Assembly (NCBI GenBank): GCA_021371915.1
Contig: JAJFVG010000061.1
Location: 1 to 61,738, forward strand
Length of the DNA: 61,738 bases
Direction of reading: 5' to 3'
Source of the DNA: Nitrospiraceae bacterium
GTDB lineage: Bacteria; Nitrospirota; Thermodesulfovibrionia; Thermodesulfovibrionales; Dissulfurispiraceae
In this document: positions 45,156 through 52,436 of the stretch, piece after piece
How the letters are laid out: each line of letters opens with the position of its first letter
How positions within the stretch are numbered: position 1 is the first letter of the stretch
Made by a program: the position numbers and the translations under genes
Notes under the pieces: model-generated
Seen by the model: only the letters and a program-made list of their open reading frames with translations
The model's database searches: none
Told to the model about the DNA's origin: nothing

Positions 45156-45599
45156 ATGTATAAATTATGTATTCGCCCAATGACTCAGGAAGACCTGCCA
45201 CAGGTGCTCAATATAGAAAAATCGTCTTTCACTGCACCATGGTCAGAGGCGTCTTTTCTGAGTGAACTGTATAACCGTTATGCGATATGCAGGGCTGCTG
45301 AGGTTGGGAAAACCATTGCAGGATACATATGCGTGCGCCAGATATCGGATGAGTGCCACATAATGAATCTGGCTGTACACAGCCTTTACAGGCGCAAGGG
45401 AATAGCATCATTAATGCTCCGTGATGTGCTTGGCGATCTCAGATCGCAGGGACACACTGCTCTTCACCTGGAGGTGAGGTCATCCAACATAGCTGCGCAG
45501 AACCTCTACACGAAATTCGGTTTCAGTCAGGCCGGACTAAGAAAAAACTACTACACCTATCCGTCTGAAGACGCTGTGCTTATGCTGCTGCGGATATGA
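45156..45599 (+). CDS. rimI: Ribosomal protein S18-alanine N-acetyltransferase
   Basis: A 147-residue GNAT enzyme. FTAPWSEASFLSEL at the N-terminus, MNLAVHSLYRRKGIASLMLRDVL (acetyl-CoA loop) and LEVRSSNIAAQNLYTKFGFSQAGLRKNYY are the RimI signatures. Linkage to tsaB is the classical arrangement. ATG follows the tsaB TAG without gap. Confidence 0.95.
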   Translation: MYKLCIRPMTQEDLPQVLNIEKSSFTAPWSEASFLSELYNRYAICRAAEVGKTIAGYICVRQISDECHIMNLAVHSLYRRKGIASLMLRDVLGDLRSQGHTALHLEVRSSNIAAQNLYTKFGFSQAGLRKNYYTYPSEDAVLMLLRI

Positions 45600-45683
45600 T
45601 TTTATTAGACCGCGGTCAGTCAAATGCTGGTCTAATATGACGGCGCTGTGGGATAATAAAAAACAATCGGCAAGGAGGTAAGC

Positions 45684-45860
45684 ATGCCCATATACGATTA
45701 CAGCTGCAAAAAATGCGGCGTTGATTTCAGCAGTATCCAGAAGAGCGCGGAAGATTCAGTAAAGTGCCCTGTATGCGATTCAGAAGAGGTCCAGAAAAAG
45801 ATATCTTCGTTCAATTTTGGAGGTTTTTCTTCTTCAGGATACAGCGGTTTTGGAGGCTGA
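45684..45860 (+). CDS. FmdB-type zinc ribbon protein
   Basis: A 58-residue protein with the FmdB/putative regulatory zinc-ribbon pattern MPIYDYSCKKCG ... KCPVCDSEEVQKK, then a Ser/Gly/Phe-rich tail (SFNFGGFSSSGYSGFGG). Two CxxC knuckles would bind one zinc. AAGGAGGT lies six bases before ATG 45684. Function of the family is unknown; members often follow housekeeping operons. Confidence 0.92.
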   Translation: MPIYDYSCKKCGVDFSSIQKSAEDSVKCPVCDSEEVQKKISSFNFGGFSSSGYSGFGG

Positions 45861-45917
45861 GGCCCTAAATCCTGCTGAACCGTGAGTTCAGCTTAAAGCT
45901 TAAAAGTCAAAAACAAT

Positions 45918-45949
45918 AAGCCGGCAGGCGCGCAAGCGCCTGCCGGCTT
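45918..45949. terminator. Terminator hairpin at the larB 3' end
   Basis: Perfect 14-bp stem (AAGCCGGCAGGCGC / GCGCCTGCCGGCTT) with a GCAA loop. On the minus strand it is followed by ATTGTTTTTGAC, fitting termination of larB. It also sits 57 bases past the zinc-ribbon gene. Confidence 0.85.
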
Positions 45950-46685
45950 ATCTCTGGATGTTTATTTTATGAGCAAGACACGCGGCCCCAAAGCCGTTGT
46001 CTATATTAACCACAGCTATGCCAGGCACGCATGAGTTGAGCATTGCAAAGAGCGCTGTCAGTCCTCCGAAGCTGGTGCCGTATCCTGCTGAAGTCGGCAC
46101 GGCTATAACAGGCCTGTCTGTAAGGCCTCCCACTACAGAAGGAAGAGCTCCCTCCATTCCTGCTGCCACAATAACAGCACGTGCGGAATTCAGCAGCTCT
46201 TTATGGTGCAGCACTCTATGTATTCCTGCTACTCCGACGTCGTAGAGCGCTTCTGCCCTGCTTCCGAGAAACAGCAGCGTCTCTTTTGCCTCTTCAGCAG
46301 CAGCGATGTCTGATGTGCCGGCTGTTACAACAAGGACAAATCCTTTTTTTCTGGCCGGCTGTCCGCAATGTATTGTGCCTGCCCGGGGATTGAAAGATGC
46401 CTCTTTGATGTCGAGCTTGTTGTAGACTTCATCGCCTGTCTTGGTGATAAGGAATCTTTTGCCTTTTGAATACATTGCCCTGGCTATTGATAAGGTCTGC
46501 TCTGTGGTTTTGTTCATTGCGAATATCACTTCAGGTATGGAGCTGCGCACTGCCCTGTGATGATCCACTTTTGCGAAATCAATATCTTCGTAAGGCAGGT
46601 TTTTGAGCGCGGACAGGGCTTCGTCCATGCTGATGCTGCTGTTTTTGATCTTTCTGATGAGTGCCTTTATCCTGTCAGTATGCAT
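45948..46685 (-). CDS. larB: Nickel-pincer cofactor synthesis protein LarB
   Basis: LarB carboxylates and hydrolyses nicotinic acid adenine dinucleotide to start the nickel-pincer nucleotide used by lactate racemase-family enzymes. The 245-residue protein has a family-typical N-terminal helix region, AKVDHHRAVRSSIPEVIF, then a PurE-like core with VVTAGTSDIAAAEEA, DVGVAGIHRV, VVAAGMEGALPSVVGGL and VPTSAGYGTSFGG. It overlaps the upstream gpsA by 11 bases. LarC, LarE and LarA are not in the window. Confidence 0.92.
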   Translation of the reverse strand: MHTDRIKALIRKIKNSSISMDEALSALKNLPYEDIDFAKVDHHRAVRSSIPEVIFAMNKTTEQTLSIARAMYSKGKRFLITKTGDEVYNKLDIKEASFNPRAGTIHCGQPARKKGFVLVVTAGTSDIAAAEEAKETLLFLGSRAEALYDVGVAGIHRVLHHKELLNSARAVIVAAGMEGALPSVVGGLTDRPVIAVPTSAGYGTSFGGLTALFAMLNSCVPGIAVVNIDNGFGAACLAHKINIQR

Positions 46686-47697
46686 TGAATTCGGACTTGA
46701 GCGACCTTGTCATAAGGTCTTTCAAGGCCTCGCGCGGCGGCTTGTTGTTATAGAGCGTCTGATATATCTGCTCTACGATGGGCATCTCCACAGAGAGCTT
46801 TTGTGCCAGCTCCCGCGCGGACATTGTTGTGGGCACGCCCTCAGCCACTGATCTGGTGGATTTGATTATCTCATCAAGGGTCTCGCCCTGGCCGAGCCTT
46901 ACGCCCACAGAATAGTTGCGCGAAAGTGACGATGTGCATGTGAGCACAAGATCGCCCAGTCCGCTCAGGCCTGAGAAGGTGATCTCTTTTGCGCCTGATT
47001 TGACTCCGAGTCTGATTATCTCCGACAGCCCTCTTGTGATGAGCGCTGCAAGCGCGCTTCTGCCCAGGCCCAGGCCGGCGGTGATGCCCGATGCTATTGC
47101 TATGACATTTTTGAGCGCGCCGCCGAACTCAGCGCCTATTGTATCATCATGGGTATAGACCCTGAAGGTTTCAGTGTTGAATATCTCCTGAAGAATAAGT
47201 CCTGTTTTTTTGTCTTTCACAGCGAGTGTTACAGCTGTGGGCTGGCCGGCGCTGACTTCCGAGGAGAAGCTTGGGCCGGATATAACCGCAACCTGTCTGT
47301 TGAATATGCTGCCGAGTATGGCGGATGGAGTGAGCAGGGTGTTTATCTCTATGCCTTTTGATGCGCTTATTACAACAGCGTCTTTTCTTGCAGCGCTCGA
47401 TATGCCTTCAAATACTCTCCTGATATGCTGGGTGGGCACTACTGAGAGTATGAACCTGGCCTGCGACACAGCTGATTGCAGCGAGGTTGTGGCTGTAAGG
47501 CTGTCCGGCAGGATTACGCCGGGCAGATAAGTGCTGTTCATGCGCGTTTTGTTTATCTGGTCAACAACATCCTGCTCAAATGCCCAGAGCATGACATCGT
47601 AGCCTTTTTTGCCGAGCATTGAGGCAAGCGCTGTGCCCCAGCTGCCAGCGCCTATTACAGATATATATGGCTGGTTAAAGGAAGAGTTGTTTCTCAT
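46675..47697 (-). CDS. gpsA: NAD(P)-dependent glycerol-3-phosphate dehydrogenase
   Basis: Makes sn-glycerol-3-phosphate for phospholipids. The 340-residue protein has GAGSWGTALASMLGKKGYDV (dinucleotide loop), SASKGIE, SGPSFSSEVSAGQPTAV, catalytic Lys in GGALKNVIAIASGI, and TFSGLSGLGDLVLTCTS. A TATAGT box (minus strand, 47706-47711) is eight bases before ATG 47697 with no Shine-Dalgarno, again a possible leaderless mRNA. Confidence 0.96.
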   Translation of the reverse strand: MRNNSSFNQPYISVIGAGSWGTALASMLGKKGYDVMLWAFEQDVVDQINKTRMNSTYLPGVILPDSLTATTSLQSAVSQARFILSVVPTQHIRRVFEGISSAARKDAVVISASKGIEINTLLTPSAILGSIFNRQVAVISGPSFSSEVSAGQPTAVTLAVKDKKTGLILQEIFNTETFRVYTHDDTIGAEFGGALKNVIAIASGITAGLGLGRSALAALITRGLSEIIRLGVKSGAKEITFSGLSGLGDLVLTCTSSLSRNYSVGVRLGQGETLDEIIKSTRSVAEGVPTTMSARELAQKLSVEMPIVEQIYQTLYNNKPPREALKDLMTRSLKSEFNAY

Positions 47698-47735
47698 GGA
47701 GATAAACTATAACAAAAAACATTCTGTCCAGTAAA

Positions 47736-48878
47736 TCAGCGCAGCTCTGCAAGCGCATTGAGCAGAGCGTCGAGGTCCTGCCCGGTGTGTGACGCAGTTG
47801 TTGTGAGTCTTATTCTTGGTATGGATACTGAAGGCGGTTTTATTGTGGGCGCATAGATTCCCCTGTTGAACAAAAACTCCGAGTGTCTGATGGTCTGCTC
47901 CAGCGTGCCTGTTTGTATGGGTATTATGGGGCTGGCGCTGCCAAAGGTATTGAGCCCGAGCCTTTCTATTCCAGAGAAGAGGCGCTGCCTGTTTGTCCAG
48001 AGAGCATCCACAAGGCTGCTTTCCTGTTCCACAAGCTTTAGCGCTGCGATGGAGGCTGCTGCTGCGCATGCAGGCAGCGCAGTGGAAAATATCAATCCCC
48101 TGCATGTGCTTGTGAGCAGGTCTGTAATCTCTTTTGCAGCTGCTATGAATGCTCCTAAAGAACCTAGTGCTTTTGAGAATGTGCCCATCTGTATTATATG
48201 ATCCGCTGGTTTGAGTCCGAAGTGAGCGAGACTGCCTCTGCCCCTGCCGAGCACTCCTGTTGCGTGGGCATCGTCAATATAGAGTAATGCGCCATGCGCA
48301 AGGCAGAGATCATTAATTCTGTCGATCGGCGCTATGTCACCGTTCATGCTGAACACAGAGTCAGTCACAATAAGTTTGCGCCCGGCCTTTTCTTCAGAGA
48401 GGATGCGTTCAATTTCGCTCAGGCTGCAATGGCTGTAGACAATGGTTCTGGCTCTGCTTAATCTGCATCCGTCAATAATGCTCGCATGGTTCAGCTCATC
48501 GCTCAATATCAAATCCCCACTGCCTGCGAGTGCCGGTATTGCGCTTGAGTTTGCTGTGTAACCTGAATTAAGGAGTAGGGCTGCCTCAGTGCCTTTGAAT
48601 GCTGCTGTCTTGTCCTCCAGTTCAGCATGAAGTTCTGTGCCGCCGGACAGCAGTCTTGAAGAGCCGGCCCCGAATCCATATAAATGAAGGCTCTGAATAA
48701 CTGCTTCCATTAGCTTTGGATGGCTGGACAGACCGAGGTAATCGTTTGAGGCAAAGTTTACAAGCTCAGTGCTATTGAGCATCAGTTTTCGTGAAAATGG
48801 GACTTTTAGAGTCTGCCTGTCCCTGATATGGCGCATTAGATCCTGATCAGCCAGTATTTTAAGCTCATTTTCGAACAA
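47736..48878 (-). CDS. bioF: 8-amino-7-oxononanoate synthase (BioF) or close AOS-family homologue
   Basis: PLP-dependent alpha-oxoamine synthase. Landmarks: NFASNDYLGLSSHPK, GFGAGSSRLLSGGTELHAELE, LSDELNHASIIDGCRLS, YIDDAHATGVLGRGRG, PLP Lys in MGTFSKALGSLGAF. Its length (380 residues) and motif pattern fit BioF; glycine C-acetyltransferase is the alternative. I take TTG 48878 as start, six bases after AAGGTGAG; an in-frame ATG at 48905 adds nine residues but has no ribosome site. It is divergent from mraZ. BioD is 25 kb away. Confidence 0.85.
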   Translation of the reverse strand: MFENELKILADQDLMRHIRDRQTLKVPFSRKLMLNSTELVNFASNDYLGLSSHPKLMEAVIQSLHLYGFGAGSSRLLSGGTELHAELEDKTAAFKGTEAALLLNSGYTANSSAIPALAGSGDLILSDELNHASIIDGCRLSRARTIVYSHCSLSEIERILSEEKAGRKLIVTDSVFSMNGDIAPIDRINDLCLAHGALLYIDDAHATGVLGRGRGSLAHFGLKPADHIIQMGTFSKALGSLGAFIAAAKEITDLLTSTCRGLIFSTALPACAAAASIAALKLVEQESSLVDALWTNRQRLFSGIERLGLNTFGSASPIIPIQTGTLEQTIRHSEFLFNRGIYAPTIKPPSVSIPRIRLTTTASHTGQDLDALLNALAELR

Positions 48879-48968
48879 AATCCCCTCACCTTGAAAGCAC
48901 AACATATAGTGGTGTGTCTAAAAAATTGATACATTTTATTGATATTTCTGAAAAAAGTGTCTTTTTCC

Positions 48969-48998
48969 TTGACATGTGTTCTTTTCTACCCCTATTAT
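48969..48998 (+). promoter_or_regulatory. Promoter of the dcw cluster (PmraZ)
   Basis: TTGACA (48969-48974), 18 bases, TATTAT (48993-48998), the strongest sigma70-type match in the window. Predicted start near 49005, about 30 bases before the mraZ ATG. Confidence 0.75.
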
Positions 48999-48999
48999 T

Positions 49000-49034
49000 G
49001 TGGTAAAAAGTGGTAGAAAGTGGGAGAAAAGGGA
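49000..49034 (+). promoter_or_regulatory. MraZ operator: GTGG repeats with 10-bp period
   Basis: GTGG(T/G)A at 49000, 49010 and 49020, with a weaker AGGG at 49030, spaced exactly 10 bp on one face of the helix. Each is preceded by an A-rich stretch. This matches the direct GTGG-type repeats bound by MraZ ahead of its own gene. The repeats cover the transcription start and the ribosome site, implying autorepression of the whole cluster. Confidence 0.8.
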
Positions 49035-49490
49035 ATGACGTCTTTCCTCGGCAAATATTATTACACCTTAGACCCCAAGGGCAGGGTCATCATACCGGCA
49101 CCTCTGCGCGAAATTATTTTTCAAAAATATAACAACACCAAACTATATATCACCAATGCTCCGGTTGACAAGTGTCTGCAGATATACCCGCTTGATGAGT
49201 GGAACAGGCTTGAAGAGAAGGTTCGCACTCTGCCAAAAACAGATGAGGCGGTCAAGTATTTCATGCGCAGGGTTATAGCCTCTGCGGTTGATTGCGACCT
49301 GGACAAGCAGGGCAGGATCCTTGTGCCTTCAGCACACCGTGAAGACTCTGAGATCAAGAATGACATCGTGATAGTCGGGCAGATAGACAAGATAGAGATC
49401 TGGGACAAACAGCAGTGGGAGATTGTGACAGACCCTTCAAAGATAGATGTGAAGTCAGTGGAATCGGCCCTTGCAGGCTATGGATTGTAG
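49035..49490 (+). CDS. mraZ: Transcriptional regulator MraZ
   Basis: First gene of the division and cell wall cluster; a 151-residue protein of two AbrB-like halves. Each half has the D-x-K/Q-GR signature: TLDPKGRVIIPAPLRE and DLDKQGRILVPSAHRE. MraZ forms ring-shaped oligomers that bind the GTGG repeats at the promoter and represses the operon in E. coli. ATG 49035 (MTSFLGKYYY) is preferred over an in-frame GTG at 49020, which is part of the operator repeat. Confidence 0.95.
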   Translation: MTSFLGKYYYTLDPKGRVIIPAPLREIIFQKYNNTKLYITNAPVDKCLQIYPLDEWNRLEEKVRTLPKTDEAVKYFMRRVIASAVDCDLDKQGRILVPSAHREDSEIKNDIVIVGQIDKIEIWDKQQWEIVTDPSKIDVKSVESALAGYGL

Positions 49491-50361
49491 CAGCGTGCAT
49501 GTACCGGTTCTATTCAGGGAGGCTCTTGAGATGCTGGATGTAAAAAAGAGCGGCATATACATAGACGCTACTGTAGGTCTGGGAGGCCACTCAGCAGGCA
49601 TACTCAGCGCTGCCGGACAATCAGCAACCCTCCTAGGCATAGATCGCGATGATGCAGCGCTTGCCAAGGCATCTGAAAGGCTTGCTGACAAAAGAGCCGT
49701 CCTACGCAAAGGCAGCTTTGGCGATCTGGCTGAAATCGCATCAGAAGAGGGCATAAGCAGCGTTGACGGCATACTCTTTGACCTCGGGACCTCGATGCTC
49801 CAGATGAAGGATATGCAAAGAGGGTTCAGCTTCATGTCTGATGAACGGCTCGACATGAGGATGGATGCGGATCAGAGGCTTACAGCCTGGGATGTGATAA
49901 ACAGGTACACGCAGGAAGAGCTTGAAAGGGTTATCAGGGAGTATGGCGAGGAGCCTTTTGCAAGGAGAATAGCAAGGGCGGTAGTGAGCGCCAGAAAGAT
50001 AAAGAGCATAGACACATGTTCGGAACTCGGTTCACTCATTCAAAAGGCATGCGGCAGGCACGGCAAAACCCATCCTGCAACAAGGACATTCCAGGCATTG
50101 AGGATAGAGGTGAACAGAGAGCTTGAACAGCTTCGCAAGGGGCTTGCAGAGTCAATCGGGCTTTTGAAGCACGGAGGAAGACTTTGCGTAATCTCCTACC
50201 ATTCGTTGGAGGACAGGATAGTTAAAAATTTTTTGAGGGACAGCGCCAGGGAGGGCCGGTTGAAAGTGCTTACAAAAAAACCTTTGGTTCCGCAGAGGGA
50301 CGAGGTCAGGCAGAACCCTTCATCGCGCAGCGCAAAAATGCGGGGAGCGGAAAAGATATGA
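49480..50361 (+). CDS. rsmH: 16S rRNA (cytosine-N4) methyltransferase RsmH
   Basis: Methylates C1402 of 16S rRNA. The 293-residue protein shows HVPVLFREALEML, SAM-binding YIDATVGLGGHSAGIL, LGIDRDDAAL, FDLGTSMLQ, GFSF-type substrate loop and the C-terminal RLCVISYHSLEDRIVKNF. ATG 49480 overlaps the mraZ stop by 11 bases; a TTG at 49471 is possible but less likely. Confidence 0.96.
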   Translation: MDCSSVHVPVLFREALEMLDVKKSGIYIDATVGLGGHSAGILSAAGQSATLLGIDRDDAALAKASERLADKRAVLRKGSFGDLAEIASEEGISSVDGILFDLGTSMLQMKDMQRGFSFMSDERLDMRMDADQRLTAWDVINRYTQEELERVIREYGEEPFARRIARAVVSARKIKSIDTCSELGSLIQKACGRHGKTHPATRTFQALRIEVNRELEQLRKGLAESIGLLKHGGRLCVISYHSLEDRIVKNFLRDSAREGRLKVLTKKPLVPQRDEVRQNPSSRSAKMRGAEKI

Positions 50362-50723
50362 GATCAAGAAATTCGGGAAAGTTCTCATTTTTCCTCAAGA
50401 CATTGTCAGTAGTGCTGCTGTTGGCTTCGGTCTTTTCGATAGTCTGGCTCAGGTCGAGCGTTGTCTCGATGGAGTACAGGCTCGGAAAGCTTGAAAACAC
50501 AAAAATGGAGATGCTGAAAGAGCGGAAGCATCTTGATGCGCAGAGGGCCAGCCTGATGTCCGTAGAAAGGCTCGGCAAGGCTGCTGCCCGCGAATACGTG
50601 TTCCCTGACAGGGTGAAGGTTGTATATGTGAAGAAAGACCCTGGTCAGCAGACCCACAAGACAGCTGTTTCATCAAAATCCGGCGACAACCGGAACAATC
50701 TGCTCGGGATGGTGAGGGATTAA
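50358..50723 (+). CDS. ftsL: Cell division protein FtsL (probable)
   Basis: A 121-residue bitopic protein at the position expected for FtsL between rsmH and ftsI. Short cytoplasmic N-terminus, one membrane helix (~13-32), then a periplasmic coiled coil (MEYRLGKLENTKMEMLKERKHLDAQRASLM) and a VERLGKAAAREYVFP-like segment typical of FtsL. Sequence conservation in the family is low, so synteny carries much of the call. It would bridge FtsB/FtsQ and FtsWI. Overlaps rsmH by four bases (ATGA). Confidence 0.85.
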   Translation: MRSRNSGKFSFFLKTLSVVLLLASVFSIVWLRSSVVSMEYRLGKLENTKMEMLKERKHLDAQRASLMSVERLGKAAAREYVFPDRVKVVYVKKDPGQQTHKTAVSSKSGDNRNNLLGMVRD

Positions 50724-50732
50724 AAAAAGTTG

Positions 50733-52436
50733 ATGAAAAAAAGGGCTGTGATACTCAGTACTGCTGTCATATTCGGGTTTGTCATAGTTCTGCTGCGCAT
50801 GGTTGACATAATGCTTGTGAACCATGACAGGTTTCTCGCAAAGGCCCAGTATCAGCAGGTCCGCAAAAAGGCTGTTCCTGTCAAGCGCGGCGTCATATAT
50901 GACAGAAGAGGCAGGGAGCTTGCCATCAATCTCGATACAGAATCGATCTTCTGCGATCCTTCAGAAATATCAGCTCCGGAAAAAGCCGCATCAGCGCTCT
51001 CTGCTGCACTCAATACCGCACCGAATGTGATACTCACAAAACTGTCAGGCGAGGGCAGATTCAACTGGATAGAGAGAAAACAGCATCCTGATCTCGGCAG
51101 CAGGATCAACAAGCTCAAGATAAGGGGCATAGGCACAATATCCGAGCCGATGAGATCTTATCCAAAAGGCAGACTCGCATCGCAGATACTCGGATTTGTT
51201 GACATAGACAACAACGGCATTGAAGGCATAGAGAGACAGTACGAAAAATTTCTTGCTGCCAGGCCTGAACACGTAAAAGTGCACAGAGATGCCAGAGGCA
51301 ATATGCTTTCTGACGGCATGATGAAGGAGCTGAAGGGCAATAACATAGTTCTCACCATAGATGAAGGGCTCCAGTACATACTCGAGAAAAATCTCAACGA
51401 AGCGGTTGTGCACTGGAAGGCCGCAGGAGCAACAGCGATAATAATGTCTCCTGCAACAGGCGAGATACTTGCAATGACAAGCCTGCCTGATTATGACCCC
51501 AATGATGCCTCCGGATCAAAACCAGAACAGAGAAGAAACAGGGCGCTTACGGACATTTACGAGCCAGGCTCTACATTTAAAATAATAGCTGGCGCAGCAG
51601 CGCTCGAAGAAAATATCGTAACACCTTCAACAAAGTTCGACTGCAGCGCAGGAAATATCGAAGTCGGCGGAAAAAAGATAAAGGACGCGCACAGGCATGG
51701 AGTGTTGAGTTTTGCAGAGGTTATCCAAAAATCCTCGAATGTCGGAACCATAAAGATCGCACAGAGACTCGGCAAGGACAAGGTATATGAATACATCAAA
51801 AAATTCGGGTTCGGAGAAAAGACAGGCATCGATATAGCCGGAGAGATATCCGGACTTGTGAGGCCTCCGCACAGATGGTCCGGCATGTCCATAGGAGCCA
51901 TTGCGATCGGCCAGGAGGTTGGGGTAACACCGCTTCAGGTGCTCAGGGCCTATGCTGCCATAGCAAACGGCGGGTATCTGGTTACACCGCATGTTGTCTC
52001 AGAGATCCGCACGCCTGAGGGCGGGCTTGTGCACAAGACAACCCCGAATGCCAAAAAAATAATATCCGACAGCACGGTCGAGACATTCAGAGAGATACTC
52101 AAAACAGTCACCCAGGAAGGCGGCACCGCGCTTGAAGCAGCGATTGACGGCAACAGCGTTGCAGGCAAGACAGGCACAGCGCAGATTATTGATCCGCGCA
52201 CAAAGAGATATTCAAAAGACAGATACATAGGCTCGTTTGTCGGGTTTGTTCCTGCTGACAAGCCGAGGCTAGCGATGATAGTTGTGATAAATGAGCCTAA
52301 AGGAAAGATATACGGCGGCACGGTTGCAGGCCCTGTATTCAGAAAAACAGCCAATGAGGCGCTCTCGTACCTGAGCGTGCCGCGGGATGATTCAAGGGAA
52401 AAAGGCCTGCTGCTCATCTCGACAACAGGAAGATAA
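50733..52436 (+). CDS. ftsI: Septal peptidoglycan transpeptidase FtsI (PBP3)
   Basis: Class B penicillin-binding protein of the divisome, 567 residues. One membrane anchor (~residues 5-25), PVKRGVIYDRRGRELA dimerisation motif, and a transpeptidase domain with the nucleophile in YEPGSTFK (SxxK), SSN in IQKSSNVGTIKIA and KTG in VAGKTGTAQI. The sequence ends shortly after the transpeptidase domain with no PASTA repeats. ATG 50733 preferred over adjacent TTG 50730; no strong ribosome site is seen. Confidence 0.94.
   Translation: MKKRAVILSTAVIFGFVIVLLRMVDIMLVNHDRFLAKAQYQQVRKKAVPVKRGVIYDRRGRELAINLDTESIFCDPSEISAPEKAASALSAALNTAPNVILTKLSGEGRFNWIERKQHPDLGSRINKLKIRGIGTISEPMRSYPKGRLASQILGFVDIDNNGIEGIERQYEKFLAARPEHVKVHRDARGNMLSDGMMKELKGNNIVLTIDEGLQYILEKNLNEAVVHWKAAGATAIIMSPATGEILAMTSLPDYDPNDASGSKPEQRRNRALTDIYEPGSTFKIIAGAAALEENIVTPSTKFDCSAGNIEVGGKKIKDAHRHGVLSFAEVIQKSSNVGTIKIAQRLGKDKVYEYIKKFGFGEKTGIDIAGEISGLVRPPHRWSGMSIGAIAIGQEVGVTPLQVLRAYAAIANGGYLVTPHVVSEIRTPEGGLVHKTTPNAKKIISDSTVETFREILKTVTQEGGTALEAAIDGNSVAGKTGTAQIIDPRTKRYSKDRYIGSFVGFVPADKPRLAMIVVINEPKGKIYGGTVAGPVFRKTANEALSYLSVPRDDSREKGLLLISTTGR

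Noticed and set aside
45918-45949. Mobile palindromic repeat
   Set aside because: Its place at the larB stop and the T-rich minus-strand flank fit a simple terminator.
49000-49034. Short tandem repeat as a CRISPR or satellite
   Set aside because: Only 10-bp period over four units at the mraZ promoter; fits a MraZ operator.
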